64,000 bases of DNA from Shouchella miscanthi (GTDB taxonomy: Bacteria; Bacillota; Bacilli; Bacillales; Bacillaceae_D), in NCBI RefSeq assembly GCF_007725405.1, contig NZ_CP042163.1, positions 2,604,001 to 2,668,000 on the forward strand. The letters run 5' to 3'. The position numbers and the translations under genes are program-made. Shown piece after piece: positions 8,784-16,275 of this stretch (its first letter is position 1; each line of letters begins with the position of its first letter). The notes under the pieces were generated by a model. It was not told where the DNA came from. It was given only the letters and a program-made list of their open reading frames with translations, and did not search any database.

Positions 8784-9155
8784 ATGAACCAACGCGTCAT
8801 AAAATTAGGCAATGGTTACGCTGATTTTTTTGAATTGATGGAACTTGCTATGACCAATCAATCTCGTTTGATTGCTTGTTTCCAGTTACAAACATTAGAT
8901 GGACGGCATTCACTTGGCATCGTTTTAAAACCGGCTAAGCATCCTTCAACGTTTATGCCGATCTACCTTTGTCTAGAGGGCTTTAAACCTGATAGTAAAA
9001 GAGTACACCAATTTCAAGACTTTGCAAATCAAGAAGGTCATACGTTACATACAATTGCCGTTAAGTCTTTGGATCTTTTCTATGATGAAGACCAGTACAC
9101 GCGCTACCTAATCGGCCTGCTTCGTTCTCAACGGGTCATTCCACCGATGGCTTAA
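8784..9155 (+). CDS. conserved Bacillaceae protein of unknown function, 123 residues
   Basis: A GAAGGAAG site and an upstream promoter support this start. The product is a small soluble protein with alternating beta and alpha segments and no membrane helix, Cys cluster or known catalytic motif; 'QRVIKLGNGYADFFELMELA' opens it. Similar proteins of about 120-130 residues occur next to rsmD/ylbG in other bacilli and are sometimes labelled 'methylthioribose kinase', an annotation that its size and lack of kinase motifs do not support. I cannot assign a function. Confidence 0.75.
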   Translation: MNQRVIKLGNGYADFFELMELAMTNQSRLIACFQLQTLDGRHSLGIVLKPAKHPSTFMPIYLCLEGFKPDSKRVHQFQDFANQEGHTLHTIAVKSLDLFYDEDQYTRYLIGLLRSQRVIPPMA

Positions 9156-9182
9156 AAAATAAACCAGACGATCGTCTGGTTT
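9153..9182 (-). terminator. terminator of ylbF-ylbG
   Basis: A perfect 22-base palindrome (AAACCAGACGA / TCGTCTGGTTT, 9161-9182) is followed on the minus strand by TTTATTTTTTAAG. It overlaps the ylbG stop codon at 9181-9183. It may also stop the convergent gene at 8784, though the plus side lacks a good T run. Confidence 0.7.
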
Positions 9183-9459
9183 AAATGCCTAGCTTATAAT
9201 CGTATTCTTTTGCTTTATCTGGTTTAGCATCTTCAAACTCTGTATTTACAAATGGACGCATTGACGGCTTCACATCGGTTACAAAATGAAACGATTGTAG
9301 TTTATTTATAATGTCATCTACTTTTTCTAGATCGCAGTAAAACACAACATATTTCATTTTTTTTGATACATATTGAACATGGCCAAAGCGCCGTAACTGC
9401 CTTGCATACTTCAGTGATGTAAGCCAAACAACAATCCCTTGACGACTTGGACTTATCAT
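9181..9459 (-). CDS. ylbG: DUF2129 family protein YlbG
   Basis: The 92-residue protein matches YlbG/UPF0298: 'RQGIVVWLTSLKYARQLRRF' at the start, then 'GHVQYVSKKMKYVVFYCD' and a C-terminal 'VKPSMRPFVNTEFE'. No function is established for this family. It follows ylbF on the same strand after an 82-base gap, as in B. subtilis, and ends in a palindromic terminator. Confidence 0.9.
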   Translation of the reverse strand: MISPSRQGIVVWLTSLKYARQLRRFGHVQYVSKKMKYVVFYCDLEKVDDIINKLQSFHFVTDVKPSMRPFVNTEFEDAKPDKAKEYDYKLGI

Positions 9460-9541
9460 TTTCCATACCCCTCTTTTAAAAGTTCATCCAGCCTTATTTT
9501 ACCACAATTTTCTTTTTTTATGCAAAAAGAATGTAGCTGCG

Positions 9542-9982
9542 TTATCCGCAACTACATCCACCACCAGAACCACAGCCACCACTACAAGACATCGAGTCAA
9601 AGAATGGATTTCCGGTTGGTACTTTTATAGATGGCGAAACCGTAGACGCTAAGACACCACTTAATTCATTTAGTAAGTCTTCAAGCTCGGTCTCTGCTTT
9701 TTTAAATTGAACGATAGATTCGTCCCGATCAAGCTCTCTTTTGGCAACTCGTATATCCGCTGAAACTGTCTTAAAGTCAGGATGATACTTACCAAACCGC
9801 TGTACTTCCTCATGAGACACTTTCAAGGTTGTAAACCGTTCAATCTTATATTGTGCTTCTTTATCTTGATTAAGGCGATCACGCGCTTCAATATACTGGG
9901 AGAACAGTTCTGATTGAAGAATAATAGAAGCCAGTTCATCAGAAGCATTTAATAGTTCTACCGTATCTAATGTTGCAATCAC
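9542..9982 (-). CDS. ylbF: YlbF/RicF, component of the Y-complex (RicAFT)
   Basis: The 146-residue helical protein belongs to the YlbF/YmcA family (helical core about residues 15-115, with 'YIEARDRLNQDKEAQ' and 'FTTLKVSHEEVQ'). In B. subtilis YlbF, YmcA and YaaT form the Ric/Y-complex. It binds iron-sulfur clusters and promotes RNase Y-dependent maturation of operon mRNAs, affecting competence, biofilm and sporulation. The C-terminal 15 residues are a Gly/Cys tail with five cysteines (SCSGGCGSGGGCSCG), consistent with metal or cluster binding. A GAGGTGCAGCC region precedes the ATG. Confidence 0.9.
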   Translation of the reverse strand: MIATLDTVELLNASDELASIILQSELFSQYIEARDRLNQDKEAQYKIERFTTLKVSHEEVQRFGKYHPDFKTVSADIRVAKRELDRDESIVQFKKAETELEDLLNELSGVLASTVSPSIKVPTGNPFFDSMSCSGGCGSGGGCSCG

Positions 9983-10103
9983 GGCTGCACCTCCTCCACT
10001 TTATTGTATCATGGGTATTTAGTAAATCGAAAGGTTTTTTTCTAATTGACAAGAACGATCAACTTCCCTATAATTCTTTCGACACATACTGGAGGACGCT
10101 TAC

Positions 10104-10859
10104 ATGAATCTCATTACTTTCAACCCTTTCCGCACGATAGGGATGCCTGGCATCGACTATGTGAAGCCAGAAAATATGTTTAAAGAACAAAGCCGCATCG
10201 AGCAAGCTGACCTTTGTCTTTTCCCAGAAAATTGGCAAGTGAATAGTCTTGTTTATGGGCTGAAAAAAAAGATTTTTCCAAGCATCGAGAGCATTCATCT
10301 CGGCTACAACAAAATTGAAATGACAAGGGCGATGTGGACGGTTTGTCCTAATCATGTGCCGTATACACTTATTCTAGGTTCAACCCCGAAAACCATACAA
10401 GACGTTCTAGAGACATTTCCGTTTCCATTCGTGGCAAAAACAACCCGCTCTTCGATGGGAAGAGGCGTATTCCTTATTCAAAATGAAGCGGATTTCCATT
10501 CATATGCTACTAACCACGACGTTCTTTATGTGCAGGAATACATCGAATCACACCGAGATTTACGTCTCTGTTTAATCGGCAATAAAGTTGTGAACAGCTA
10601 TTGGCGAGAAAGCAGTGGTTTTAAGAACAATGTAGCACAAGGTGGCGTCATGACTTTTACAGACATTCCGCAAGCAGCGATTACACTTGTAGAGGATGTG
10701 GCCAGCCGCCTTTCTCTTGATCACGTCGGTTTTGATGTCATTGAACGAAATGGACAGTATTATATTCTTGAATTCAATACATTGTTTGGCAACCAAGGCT
10801 TTCTCGCACAAGGCATCCGTGTAGAGGATTTCATTTTTGATCACATAAAAAGTCTGTAA
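10104..10859 (+). CDS. ATP-grasp protein, YheC/YheD- or RimK-like
   Basis: The 251-residue protein has an ATP-grasp core: 'FPFVAKTTRSSMGRGVFLI' (phosphate-binding strand and glycine-rich loop near residues 110-128), 'VLYVQEYIESHRDLRLCLIG' (nucleotide-binding hinge) and 'YYILEFNTLFGNQG' (magnesium ligands E and N near residues 225-235). Such enzymes join a carboxylate to an amine or thiol through an acyl phosphate. In bacilli related YheC/YheD proteins are linked to spores, and RimK relatives add glutamate; the substrate here is unknown. A TGGAGG site precedes the ATG. It is inserted between ylbF and ylbE, where B. subtilis has no such gene. Confidence 0.8.
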   Translation: MNLITFNPFRTIGMPGIDYVKPENMFKEQSRIEQADLCLFPENWQVNSLVYGLKKKIFPSIESIHLGYNKIEMTRAMWTVCPNHVPYTLILGSTPKTIQDVLETFPFPFVAKTTRSSMGRGVFLIQNEADFHSYATNHDVLYVQEYIESHRDLRLCLIGNKVVNSYWRESSGFKNNVAQGGVMTFTDIPQAAITLVEDVASRLSLDHVGFDVIERNGQYYILEFNTLFGNQGFLAQGIRVEDFIFDHIKSL

Positions 10860-10880
10860 CGAGTTAACTCGTTACAGACT
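10846..10880 (-). terminator. palindromic terminator of ylbD-ylbE
   Basis: A perfect 30-base palindrome (10851-10880; arms AGTCTGTAACGAG / CTCGTTACAGACT) contains the stop codons of both the ATP-grasp gene (10857-10859) and ylbE (10864-10866). On the minus strand it is followed by TTTTTATG. The plus side has no T run. Confidence 0.7.
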
Positions 10881-11130
10881 GCACAGTTTCAGACACGGTA
10901 TTTTGACCCATTTTTATCATTTCCATTAACATCACCATCATACTGACGTTATTTTGCATTCTTTCTACCCGTTGAGGAAATGTTTTTCCATAAAAATAAT
11001 TGGACTCTTTCTCCATTTCTGCTAAACGCTCTGGATTTCGAGATAAATGGCGATACCACTCTGGATGATAACGCATAAACTCACGTATCTTTTGGTCTTG
11101 CATCATTTTTGCTCGAATGTCTGCTCTCAT
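10864..11130 (-). CDS. ylbE: YlbE-family protein
   Basis: The 88-residue protein matches the YlbE-like family: 'KIREFMRYHPEWYRHLSRNPE' in the first half, then 'SNYFYGKTFPQRVERMQNNV'. It has no signal peptide and no known activity. It starts 9 bases after ylbD, and B. subtilis ylbD-ylbE are paired in the same way, so a sporulation or coat-related role is possible but unproven. Confidence 0.88.
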   Translation of the reverse strand: MRADIRAKMMQDQKIREFMRYHPEWYRHLSRNPERLAEMEKESNYFYGKTFPQRVERMQNNVSMMVMLMEMIKMGQNTVSETVQSVTS

Positions 11131-11139
11131 AACAACTCC

Positions 11140-11619
11140 TTAATCCCGTCGAAACGAAAACGGGGAGTCACTTTCTGAACGACGAGTAGGTTCCTGAGGT
11201 TTTTGGAACGTTTGCATTAGATTCTGTACATTCCCAAGCACAGAGCTAAATTGCGTTAAATGCGATTGCAAATCTTGCACATTCATCTTTTTTACCAATC
11301 CCATTAGTTGGCCGATGAATTCTCCTGTACCTACCGAACTTGCCTCTTCACTTGTATCGTTTGTAGATTGGTTTGTTTCAGCAGTTTCTTGTTCTTCTTG
11401 TTGACTTTCCACTACCTGCTCTTGCTGAACCTCTTCCGTATACAAGAATGGCTGCCATTGCTCATGTTCTTCTCCTAATATCGACCATTCTTCATAGATG
11501 TCTTGCAACGTACGCTTGCCATCCTTCACTTCGGTTACTAAACCGGGATGGTTTTTCACAAATACTTTAAACTGCCGAACTGAAGGATGCAGATTGGTCG
11601 GATTCGTCATCTGTTTCAT
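11140..11619 (-). CDS. ylbD: YlbD-type putative spore coat protein
   Basis: The 159-residue protein contains the YlbD pattern 'LHPSVRQFKVFVKNHPGLV' and 'LQDIYEEWSILGEEHEQW' in the first 60 residues, then a Glu/Gln-rich low-complexity region (about 65-95), then a helical segment 'LMGLVKKMNVQDLQSHL' and a polar tail. B. subtilis YlbD is classed as a coat protein. The acidic Gln/Glu linker makes it longer than the B. subtilis protein. It is first in the ylbD-ylbE pair. Confidence 0.85.
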   Translation of the reverse strand: MKQMTNPTNLHPSVRQFKVFVKNHPGLVTEVKDGKRTLQDIYEEWSILGEEHEQWQPFLYTEEVQQEQVVESQQEEQETAETNQSTNDTSEEASSVGTGEFIGQLMGLVKKMNVQDLQSHLTQFSSVLGNVQNLMQTFQKPQEPTRRSESDSPFSFRRD

Positions 11620-11753
11620 CCCCTTATTTAGACTTCTGTATGATTAGTGTATACAACAGTCTGGTCCAATGTTCATGTTTTTTTGCTATTTAATCATGAG
11701 ATTTGATAAACTAAGACGTGTGCGTAATCTAATGAAGTGAAAAGGTGAAAATA

Positions 11754-12236
11754 GTGACAGTAGAAGAAAAAATCCAAGCATTTTTGAACGAAGCATCTAC
11801 AGAGGAAAAAAACGTTTTTGAACAAGTTGTTGATGGCTTTATCGCCAAACAACGAAAACAACAATTAACTTATTTATCGGGTATAACACAAGCAGAAGCA
11901 TCGATTCCTTCAAAGGATACATTCTCCATTCGTGTTCCCATCACACCATTAATTCATAACCCTCTATCGATTGTTCATGGCGGTATGACAGCAACGCTAC
12001 TTGACTCTACAATGGGTGGAGCTGCAATGGAAGCGTTACCGGATGATTTAACTGCCGTAACGTCTCAATTAAATATCCATTATATGCGACCTGGTGTTGG
12101 GGAATACCTTGAATGCTTTGCAACAGTCGTTCATTCCGGTAAACAATTAATTATTGTAGAAGGAAACGCTTATAATAATGAAAAGAAACTAATTGCAAAA
12201 GCAACCGGGACGTTTTATGTGATCCCGAGAAAATAA
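11754..12236 (+). CDS. PaaI-family hotdog thioesterase
   Basis: This 160-residue protein has a single hotdog domain with the PaaI/YdiI-type motif 'NPLSIVHGGMTATLLDSTMG' (H75-G77, with D84 in the following helix as the likely catalytic acid). The family hydrolyses acyl-CoA or aryl-CoA thioesters. A GTG at 11745 is also in frame, but the GTG at 11754 is preceded by AAAAGGTGA at proper spacing, so it is preferred. It stands alone between divergent ylbD and convergent ylbC. The substrate cannot be told from sequence. Confidence 0.82.
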   Translation: MTVEEKIQAFLNEASTEEKNVFEQVVDGFIAKQRKQQLTYLSGITQAEASIPSKDTFSIRVPITPLIHNPLSIVHGGMTATLLDSTMGGAAMEALPDDLTAVTSQLNIHYMRPGVGEYLECFATVVHSGKQLIIVEGNAYNNEKKLIAKATGTFYVIPRK

Positions 12237-12269
12237 TACACATGCATTTTATTCCTTACGATGCAGTAA

Positions 12270-12305
12270 GAAAAACGTCTTAGCTAACGCTGAGACGTTT
12301 TTTCC
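12270..12305. terminator. bidirectional terminator between thioesterase gene and ylbC
   Basis: The stem AACGTCTTAGC / GCTGAGACGTT (one G-T pair) with loop TAAC is flanked by A5 on the left and T6 on the right. It ends at the ylbC stop codon. Confidence 0.8.
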
Positions 12306-13397
12306 TTAACCTTCAAACAAAAAGTTCTGTGTGTAATACGCGTGGTGTACACCGACACCGAGATGGGTAAATTTGTCGTGAAGCAGTACAATTCGATGGC
12401 TGTCGCTGTTTAACCATCCTTCTACCGCTGCTATTCCGTCTACATAGTTATAGGCGATATTTTCACCTGCATCAGTAAACGGAACGCTCCCTGCTAGAAA
12501 GCGGTCAGACAATGTACCAAATGTGGGCGATACATGATCGAAATAATCATCTGTATACATATCTTTGCTATGATCATACGCAACTTTTGCTACTTCGTCA
12601 GACCAAGCAAACGGCTCCAATTCAAAGCTTGAGCGAATTGCGTTTGTGAGCTCAAAAATTTGTTTTTCATTCGCTTTATCTATCGCTGCAAGCTCAGAAG
12701 GGTTTAATGCTTGTTTTTCCGGGAGCTCATTCGTATACCCGAATGAATAAGGTTGTTGGCTTAAAAGAACTTCATTTGATAGGAGACGAACGCTTGATAG
12801 CTGGTTCGTATGTACATCCATATAGAACTGTATCCAATAGTCACCAATCTGCGCTAAAGGACGCATCTCCATATCCTGCTCAGATAATTGAAACGTAAAC
12901 AAACCTTGGTCCATTTCTAAAGGTATTCGATCTTCAAACAAAAACATTCGGTTTAACGCTTCATAGCTATGTTGCTGTTCGCCTAAAAAGCGCTGTATCG
13001 GCGCACCATTTGCTACAACCGTTGTCACGTTCCCATCTTCAACACCAACAGTTAGATACCCATCGTTAATCGTATTATACACCCACGTATCGTAGCCAAA
13101 TGCAGATGGATCAATGCGGCCCGGTTCCCCTAACCACTCTAGAACCTCTTCCTCACTAGCTCCCATTAGCAAACCAATGTGCTGATCAAATGGAAGATCT
13201 GTTTCCTTCACGACTTCATCATCCGTTAGTAAAGCAGGTGTTACCCGCGCCGCGTAGTCCATATGCAAGGACGGTTGCTTTGTTGTAAGAAACTGACCAG
13301 CTACCGGCTCTGGAGGAATTTGCCTGTAGTAATAAATCAGGATCACCAACATAACCGTTAAAACCATTAAAAGACTAAGACGCTTATTCATATCCAC
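12306..13397 (-). CDS. ylbC: membrane-anchored CAP-domain protein YlbC
   Basis: The 363-residue protein has an N-terminal membrane anchor or signal (residues 7-24), a CAP-associated N-terminal domain (about 60-200, with 'IGLLMGASEEEVLEWLGEP'), and a C-terminal CAP/SCP domain from about 243 ('FELTNAIRSSFELEPFAW', 'YFDHVSP', 'AGENIAYNY', 'EGWLNSDSHR'). The His and Glu residues of the CAP cavity are present. It acts outside the membrane; its activity is unknown. It matches B. subtilis YlbC in architecture and neighbourhood. Confidence 0.88.
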   Translation of the reverse strand: MDMNKRLSLLMVLTVMLVILIYYYRQIPPEPVAGQFLTTKQPSLHMDYAARVTPALLTDDEVVKETDLPFDQHIGLLMGASEEEVLEWLGEPGRIDPSAFGYDTWVYNTINDGYLTVGVEDGNVTTVVANGAPIQRFLGEQQHSYEALNRMFLFEDRIPLEMDQGLFTFQLSEQDMEMRPLAQIGDYWIQFYMDVHTNQLSSVRLLSNEVLLSQQPYSFGYTNELPEKQALNPSELAAIDKANEKQIFELTNAIRSSFELEPFAWSDEVAKVAYDHSKDMYTDDYFDHVSPTFGTLSDRFLAGSVPFTDAGENIAYNYVDGIAAVEGWLNSDSHRIVLLHDKFTHLGVGVHHAYYTQNFLFEG

Positions 13398-13569
13398 TGC
13401 TCCCTCCTATTCTATCGTATGTTCCTATGCTAGCTATGCATTCACCTTATTCAACTAAACCTTTCACTGTTTGAACAGACCTTCTGAAAAAGTCTGTTTA
13501 AACGTTGCATAAGAAAGCGTTTCATACTATGATTAAGAAGTGTGAAACAGCAGTTAAGGAGGAATACTT

Positions 13570-13923
13570 TTGAAATTCACCGAAACAGGACTAGAAAATC
13601 ATCAAATTAAATTTACACTTGTACATGACTCAGCAGAATCAGTTGGCTTCGTCCACGCCGATCAATGGGATTACGAGCGCGCTATGTTTGACTACAAAAT
13701 GGTGCATCACGAAGGCACATTTTACTTGCGAGTTCCCGTTTATGCCGTAAAAGGCGATATTCCTGCTCAATCCACTATCGTTCAAATTATGACTCCTATT
13801 CTAGGAAAGCATTATTATCCACATGGTGTTGAATACGAAGGGGAAACATACCCAGATGCAATTGTAGAGAAATCGAAGAAAAAGCTAGAACTATTAGCGC
13901 AACGAATTGAAAACGAACTATAA
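13570..13923 (+). CDS. yugN: YugN-like family protein
   Basis: The 117-residue protein has the YugN pattern '[19 protein letters not shown]' and '[15 protein letters not shown]' followed by '[14 protein letters not shown]'. The start is TTG, supported by an AAGGAGG site 6 bases upstream; no ATG is better placed. The family is found in bacilli and has no known role. It is monocistronic, with a terminator at 13923-13953. The symbol is by family resemblance, not by synteny. Confidence 0.78.
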   Translation: MKFTETGLENHQIKFTLVHDSAESVGFVHADQWDYERAMFDYKMVHHEGTFYLRVPVYAVKGDIPAQSTIVQIMTPILGKHYYPHGVEYEGETYPDAIVEKSKKKLELLAQRIENEL

Positions 13924-13953
13924 AAAGAGCTGTCCCTTGTGACGGCTCTTTTA
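13923..13953 (+). terminator. terminator of yugN-like gene
   Basis: The stem AAAGAGC-TGTC / GACGGCTCTTTT contains a small bulge and is followed by TTTTATTAA. The A run on the other side may help end the opposing lipoprotein gene. Confidence 0.65.
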
Positions 13954-13977
13954 TTAATAGAATCGACTTCCTTCGTT

Positions 13978-14457
13978 TTAATCTCTTTCTTCATTGACGT
14001 TAATAATGGTGTAAAGTCGGTATGTACCGTCTGAACCTTCAACTGTATGAAAGCGAACCTCCCGCTCTATATCTTCCACCGCATCTCCAGTCACCACACG
14101 TACATGCTCATGTGCTTCGACAAAGTAATCGCCTTCTTCTGGGTCATACCATACATCGTGAACATCTAGCGAAATGAGCTCCTTTTGTGCATTGCTTTTT
14201 TGTAAATCATCCTTTAATCGATGAAGTGCATGATAGAAAGATGTATTCGGTATCAAAAAATCATTTTCTAGACGCTCTGTTTGATTTTCGTTAATGGCAA
14301 GCAGCATCTCCGCTTTATAATCATGCACAAAAGTGGATAGCTTTTCAATCACTTCTTCATCGGTAACTTCTTCCAACTGTTCCGGTTCATTGTATCCACA
14401 TGCCGCTAATACAATAAATAGAAGGAACAATGGAAGCGTTCGAATAAGTGTCCGCAC
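13978..14457 (-). CDS. putative lipoprotein, unknown function
   Basis: The 159-residue protein has a signal peptide with a lipobox LAAC (Cys about residue 20, 'FIVLAACGYNEPE'), predicting a lipid-anchored extracytoplasmic protein. The mature part is acidic and has an alpha then beta pattern with 'YKAEMLLAINENQTERLENDFL' and a later 'YFVEAHEHVRVV', reminiscent of the NTF2-like domain at the C-terminus of TcaA-type proteins. That resemblance is tentative. It lies 64 bases downstream of the CtaM-like gene on the same strand and may share its transcript. Confidence 0.7.
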   Translation of the reverse strand: MRTLIRTLPLFLLFIVLAACGYNEPEQLEEVTDEEVIEKLSTFVHDYKAEMLLAINENQTERLENDFLIPNTSFYHALHRLKDDLQKSNAQKELISLDVHDVWYDPEEGDYFVEAHEHVRVVTGDAVEDIEREVRFHTVEGSDGTYRLYTIINVNEERD

Positions 14458-14521
14458 AACAAACCCTTCCTGTTCGCCTGTCCTTCATTAGTATACAAAA
14501 ATCCTAAAAAAAGAGGAACCT

Positions 14522-15067
14522 TTAATAGTAAGGTGAAATCAAGATGTAAACTAATACACCTGTAAAGCTTACGTAAAGCCAAATGGGCATTGTCCATCGT
14601 GCAATCTTTTTATGGCGCGCATTTTCGCCATTCCATGCTCTTGCAACACTTGTCAATGCAAGCGGCACAATGACAGCTGCTAACACAATATGTGTAATTA
14701 AAATGAAATAATAAAAATACTTCAAGAAGCCATCATCACCAAATGCCGTTGATTCTGCTAAAAAGTGATGCGCTACATAGGTAAAGAGAAAGAAAGTGGT
14801 TGTGACAAAAGCGGCATAAATAAACCGTTTATGGATGCGTACCTTCCCTTTTATAATCGCAATGAATGCACATACTAAAAAAAGAAACGTAAATGTATTA
14901 AAGATGGCATTCATAAGCGGAAGAATAGTGACATCAAAAGCATCAAATCCCTCTACACCCGGTAATCCTGCTAGAATGCCAATCGCACCAATAAGCACGA
15001 CAGAAATAATAATAATAGCAGGCTTGTAATTTCGTTTTTTTATTGGTTTGTTAAAACCGTTGTCCAT
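14522..15067 (-). CDS. ctaM: DUF420 membrane protein, CtaM/YozB-like oxidase assembly factor
   Basis: The 181-residue protein has five hydrophobic segments and conserved histidines on membrane faces ('RIHKRFIYAAF', 'FTYVAHHFLA', 'ILITHIVLA'), the DUF420 pattern. In Staphylococcus aureus CtaM (a DUF420 protein) is needed for maturation of the QoxABCD oxidase; B. subtilis YozB is its homologue. The ATG at 15067 with an AAGGAG site is preferred to a GTG nine bases upstream, which overlaps that site. It follows ctaCDEF after a terminator, occupying the place where B. subtilis has ctaG. Confidence 0.82.
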   Translation of the reverse strand: MDNGFNKPIKKRNYKPAIIIISVVLIGAIGILAGLPGVEGFDAFDVTILPLMNAIFNTFTFLFLVCAFIAIIKGKVRIHKRFIYAAFVTTTFFLFTYVAHHFLAESTAFGDDGFLKYFYYFILITHIVLAAVIVPLALTSVARAWNGENARHKKIARWTMPIWLYVSFTGVLVYILISPYY

Positions 15068-15103
15068 CCTTGTCACTCCTTAAACGTTCATCTGTTTATA
15101 CTA

Positions 15104-15189
15104 GTAGTATACTACATATGAAACCCATCCCACACTAGCTCTAGTATTTACAATCTAGTGAACATTAAACATAAGACAATTTGTCTTAT
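15104..15189. promoter_or_regulatory. two short palindromes upstream of ctaM-like gene
   Basis: ATAAGACAATTTGTCTTAT (15171-15189; 8-base arms, 3-base centre) lies about 105 bases before the gene. GTAGTATACTAC (15104-15115), a perfect 12-base palindrome containing a -10-like TATACT on the minus strand, lies about 40 bases before it. Both could be regulator sites. No regulator can be named from sequence. Confidence 0.35.
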
Positions 15190-15224
15190 CAAACTGTCAC
15201 ATTTAAACGTACTTGTATAGAGCC

Positions 15225-15266
15225 AAAAAGAAAAACGAGTATGGCGTAACATCCATACCCGCTTTC
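15225..15266 (-). terminator. terminator of ctaCDEF
   Basis: On the minus strand the stem CGGGTATGG / CCATACTCG is followed by TTTTTCTTTTTGG. It separates the oxidase operon from the CtaM-like gene. Confidence 0.8.
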
Positions 15267-15290
15267 CTTTAACAGTACATCATTTTCTCT

Positions 15291-15638
15291 CTAGTATTTT
15301 ACAACACCGATTAGCAGCATTAATGCAACAATGGTCGGCATAGTGACAAATATACCAGTGATCATAAAGACAGTTGCCCAAGCATGATCTTTATCTTTCA
15401 TATGCATAAAAAACAGTAGCTGTAAAAGCAATTGAACGATCGCAAGAATTAAAATGAATGGCACTGCAAAATTATTTGGGATTAAGTCTGCACCTACAGC
15501 GACAAACGCGAGAACTGTTAAGAATAATAGTAAGATAAACACGACAAATTGTTTCTTAATATCTCGCTTCATCTCACGTTTTTCAGCTTCCGTAAGTGAA
15601 CTCTTTTCAAACGGTTTGCTTAAGTGGTCATCAGCCAT
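15291..15638 (-). CDS. ctaF: cytochrome caa3 oxidase subunit IV
   Basis: The 115-residue protein has a charged N-terminal tail and three membrane helices (about 30-50, 57-77, 88-108), with 'LLQLLFFMHMKDKDHAW', the signature of small subunit IV (COX4_pro). It stabilises the caa3 terminal oxidase. It begins one base after the ctaE stop and is the last gene of ctaCDEF. Confidence 0.93.
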   Translation of the reverse strand: MADDHLSKPFEKSSLTEAEKREMKRDIKKQFVVFILLLFLTVLAFVAVGADLIPNNFAVPFILILAIVQLLLQLLFFMHMKDKDHAWATVFMITGIFVTMPTIVALMLLIGVVKY

Positions 15639-15639
15639 A

Positions 15640-16275
15640 TTAATAACCTCCTGCTCCCATTAAGTAAACGACGGTAAAGATGAATACCCACACGACGTCG
15701 ATAAAGTGCCAGTAAAGACTTGCCACATAAAACTTAGGAGCATTTGTCAACGTAATCCCTTTGCCCCAATTTCGGATAATAAGCAACGTGATCCAGCAAA
15801 GACCAAATAATACGTGAGCCCCGTGTAGTCCAACAAGTGTATAGAAGGCAGATGAGAAAGCACTTGTAGTAAAGCCAAATTCATAATCATGTACATAGTG
15901 CTGGAACTCATAGATCTCTAGACCTAAGAACACCAAACCAAGAAGGACTGTAATAATCATCCATGTCATCATTTTTTTGAACTGGTTTTTCTTCATCGCA
16001 AACATTGCCATTACACTTGTCATTGAACTTGTTAAAAGAATCATTGTCATAATAAAGACAAGCGGTAACGTAAAGAGTTCATCAGAAGCTGGTCCGCTTC
16101 CAACACCGTTACGTAATCCTAAGTACGTTCCAAAAAAAGTGGCAAACATGATGGTTTCTCCACCAAGAAAGAACCAAAAGCCTAGAAATTTATTTTTCCC
16201 TTCAAGGGTAGCTCGCTCCGGATGAGACGGTAAGCCTTTTGATGTATCGACTGCACCAGCCATATTATTTGCCAC
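15640..16275 (-). CDS. ctaE: cytochrome caa3 oxidase subunit III
   Basis: The 211-residue protein has five membrane helices and subunit III motifs: 'FWFFLGGETIMFATFFGTYL' with its membrane Glu, 'LHGAHVLFGLCW', and the C-terminal 'YWHFIDVVWVFIFTVVYL'. Subunit III supports proton uptake and stability of the oxidase. The start lies 11 bases inside the end of ctaD, so translation is coupled. Confidence 0.96.
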   Translation of the reverse strand: MANNMAGAVDTSKGLPSHPERATLEGKNKFLGFWFFLGGETIMFATFFGTYLGLRNGVGSGPASDELFTLPLVFIMTMILLTSSMTSVMAMFAMKKNQFKKMMTWMIITVLLGLVFLGLEIYEFQHYVHDYEFGFTTSAFSSAFYTLVGLHGAHVLFGLCWITLLIIRNWGKGITLTNAPKFYVASLYWHFIDVVWVFIFTVVYLMGAGGY

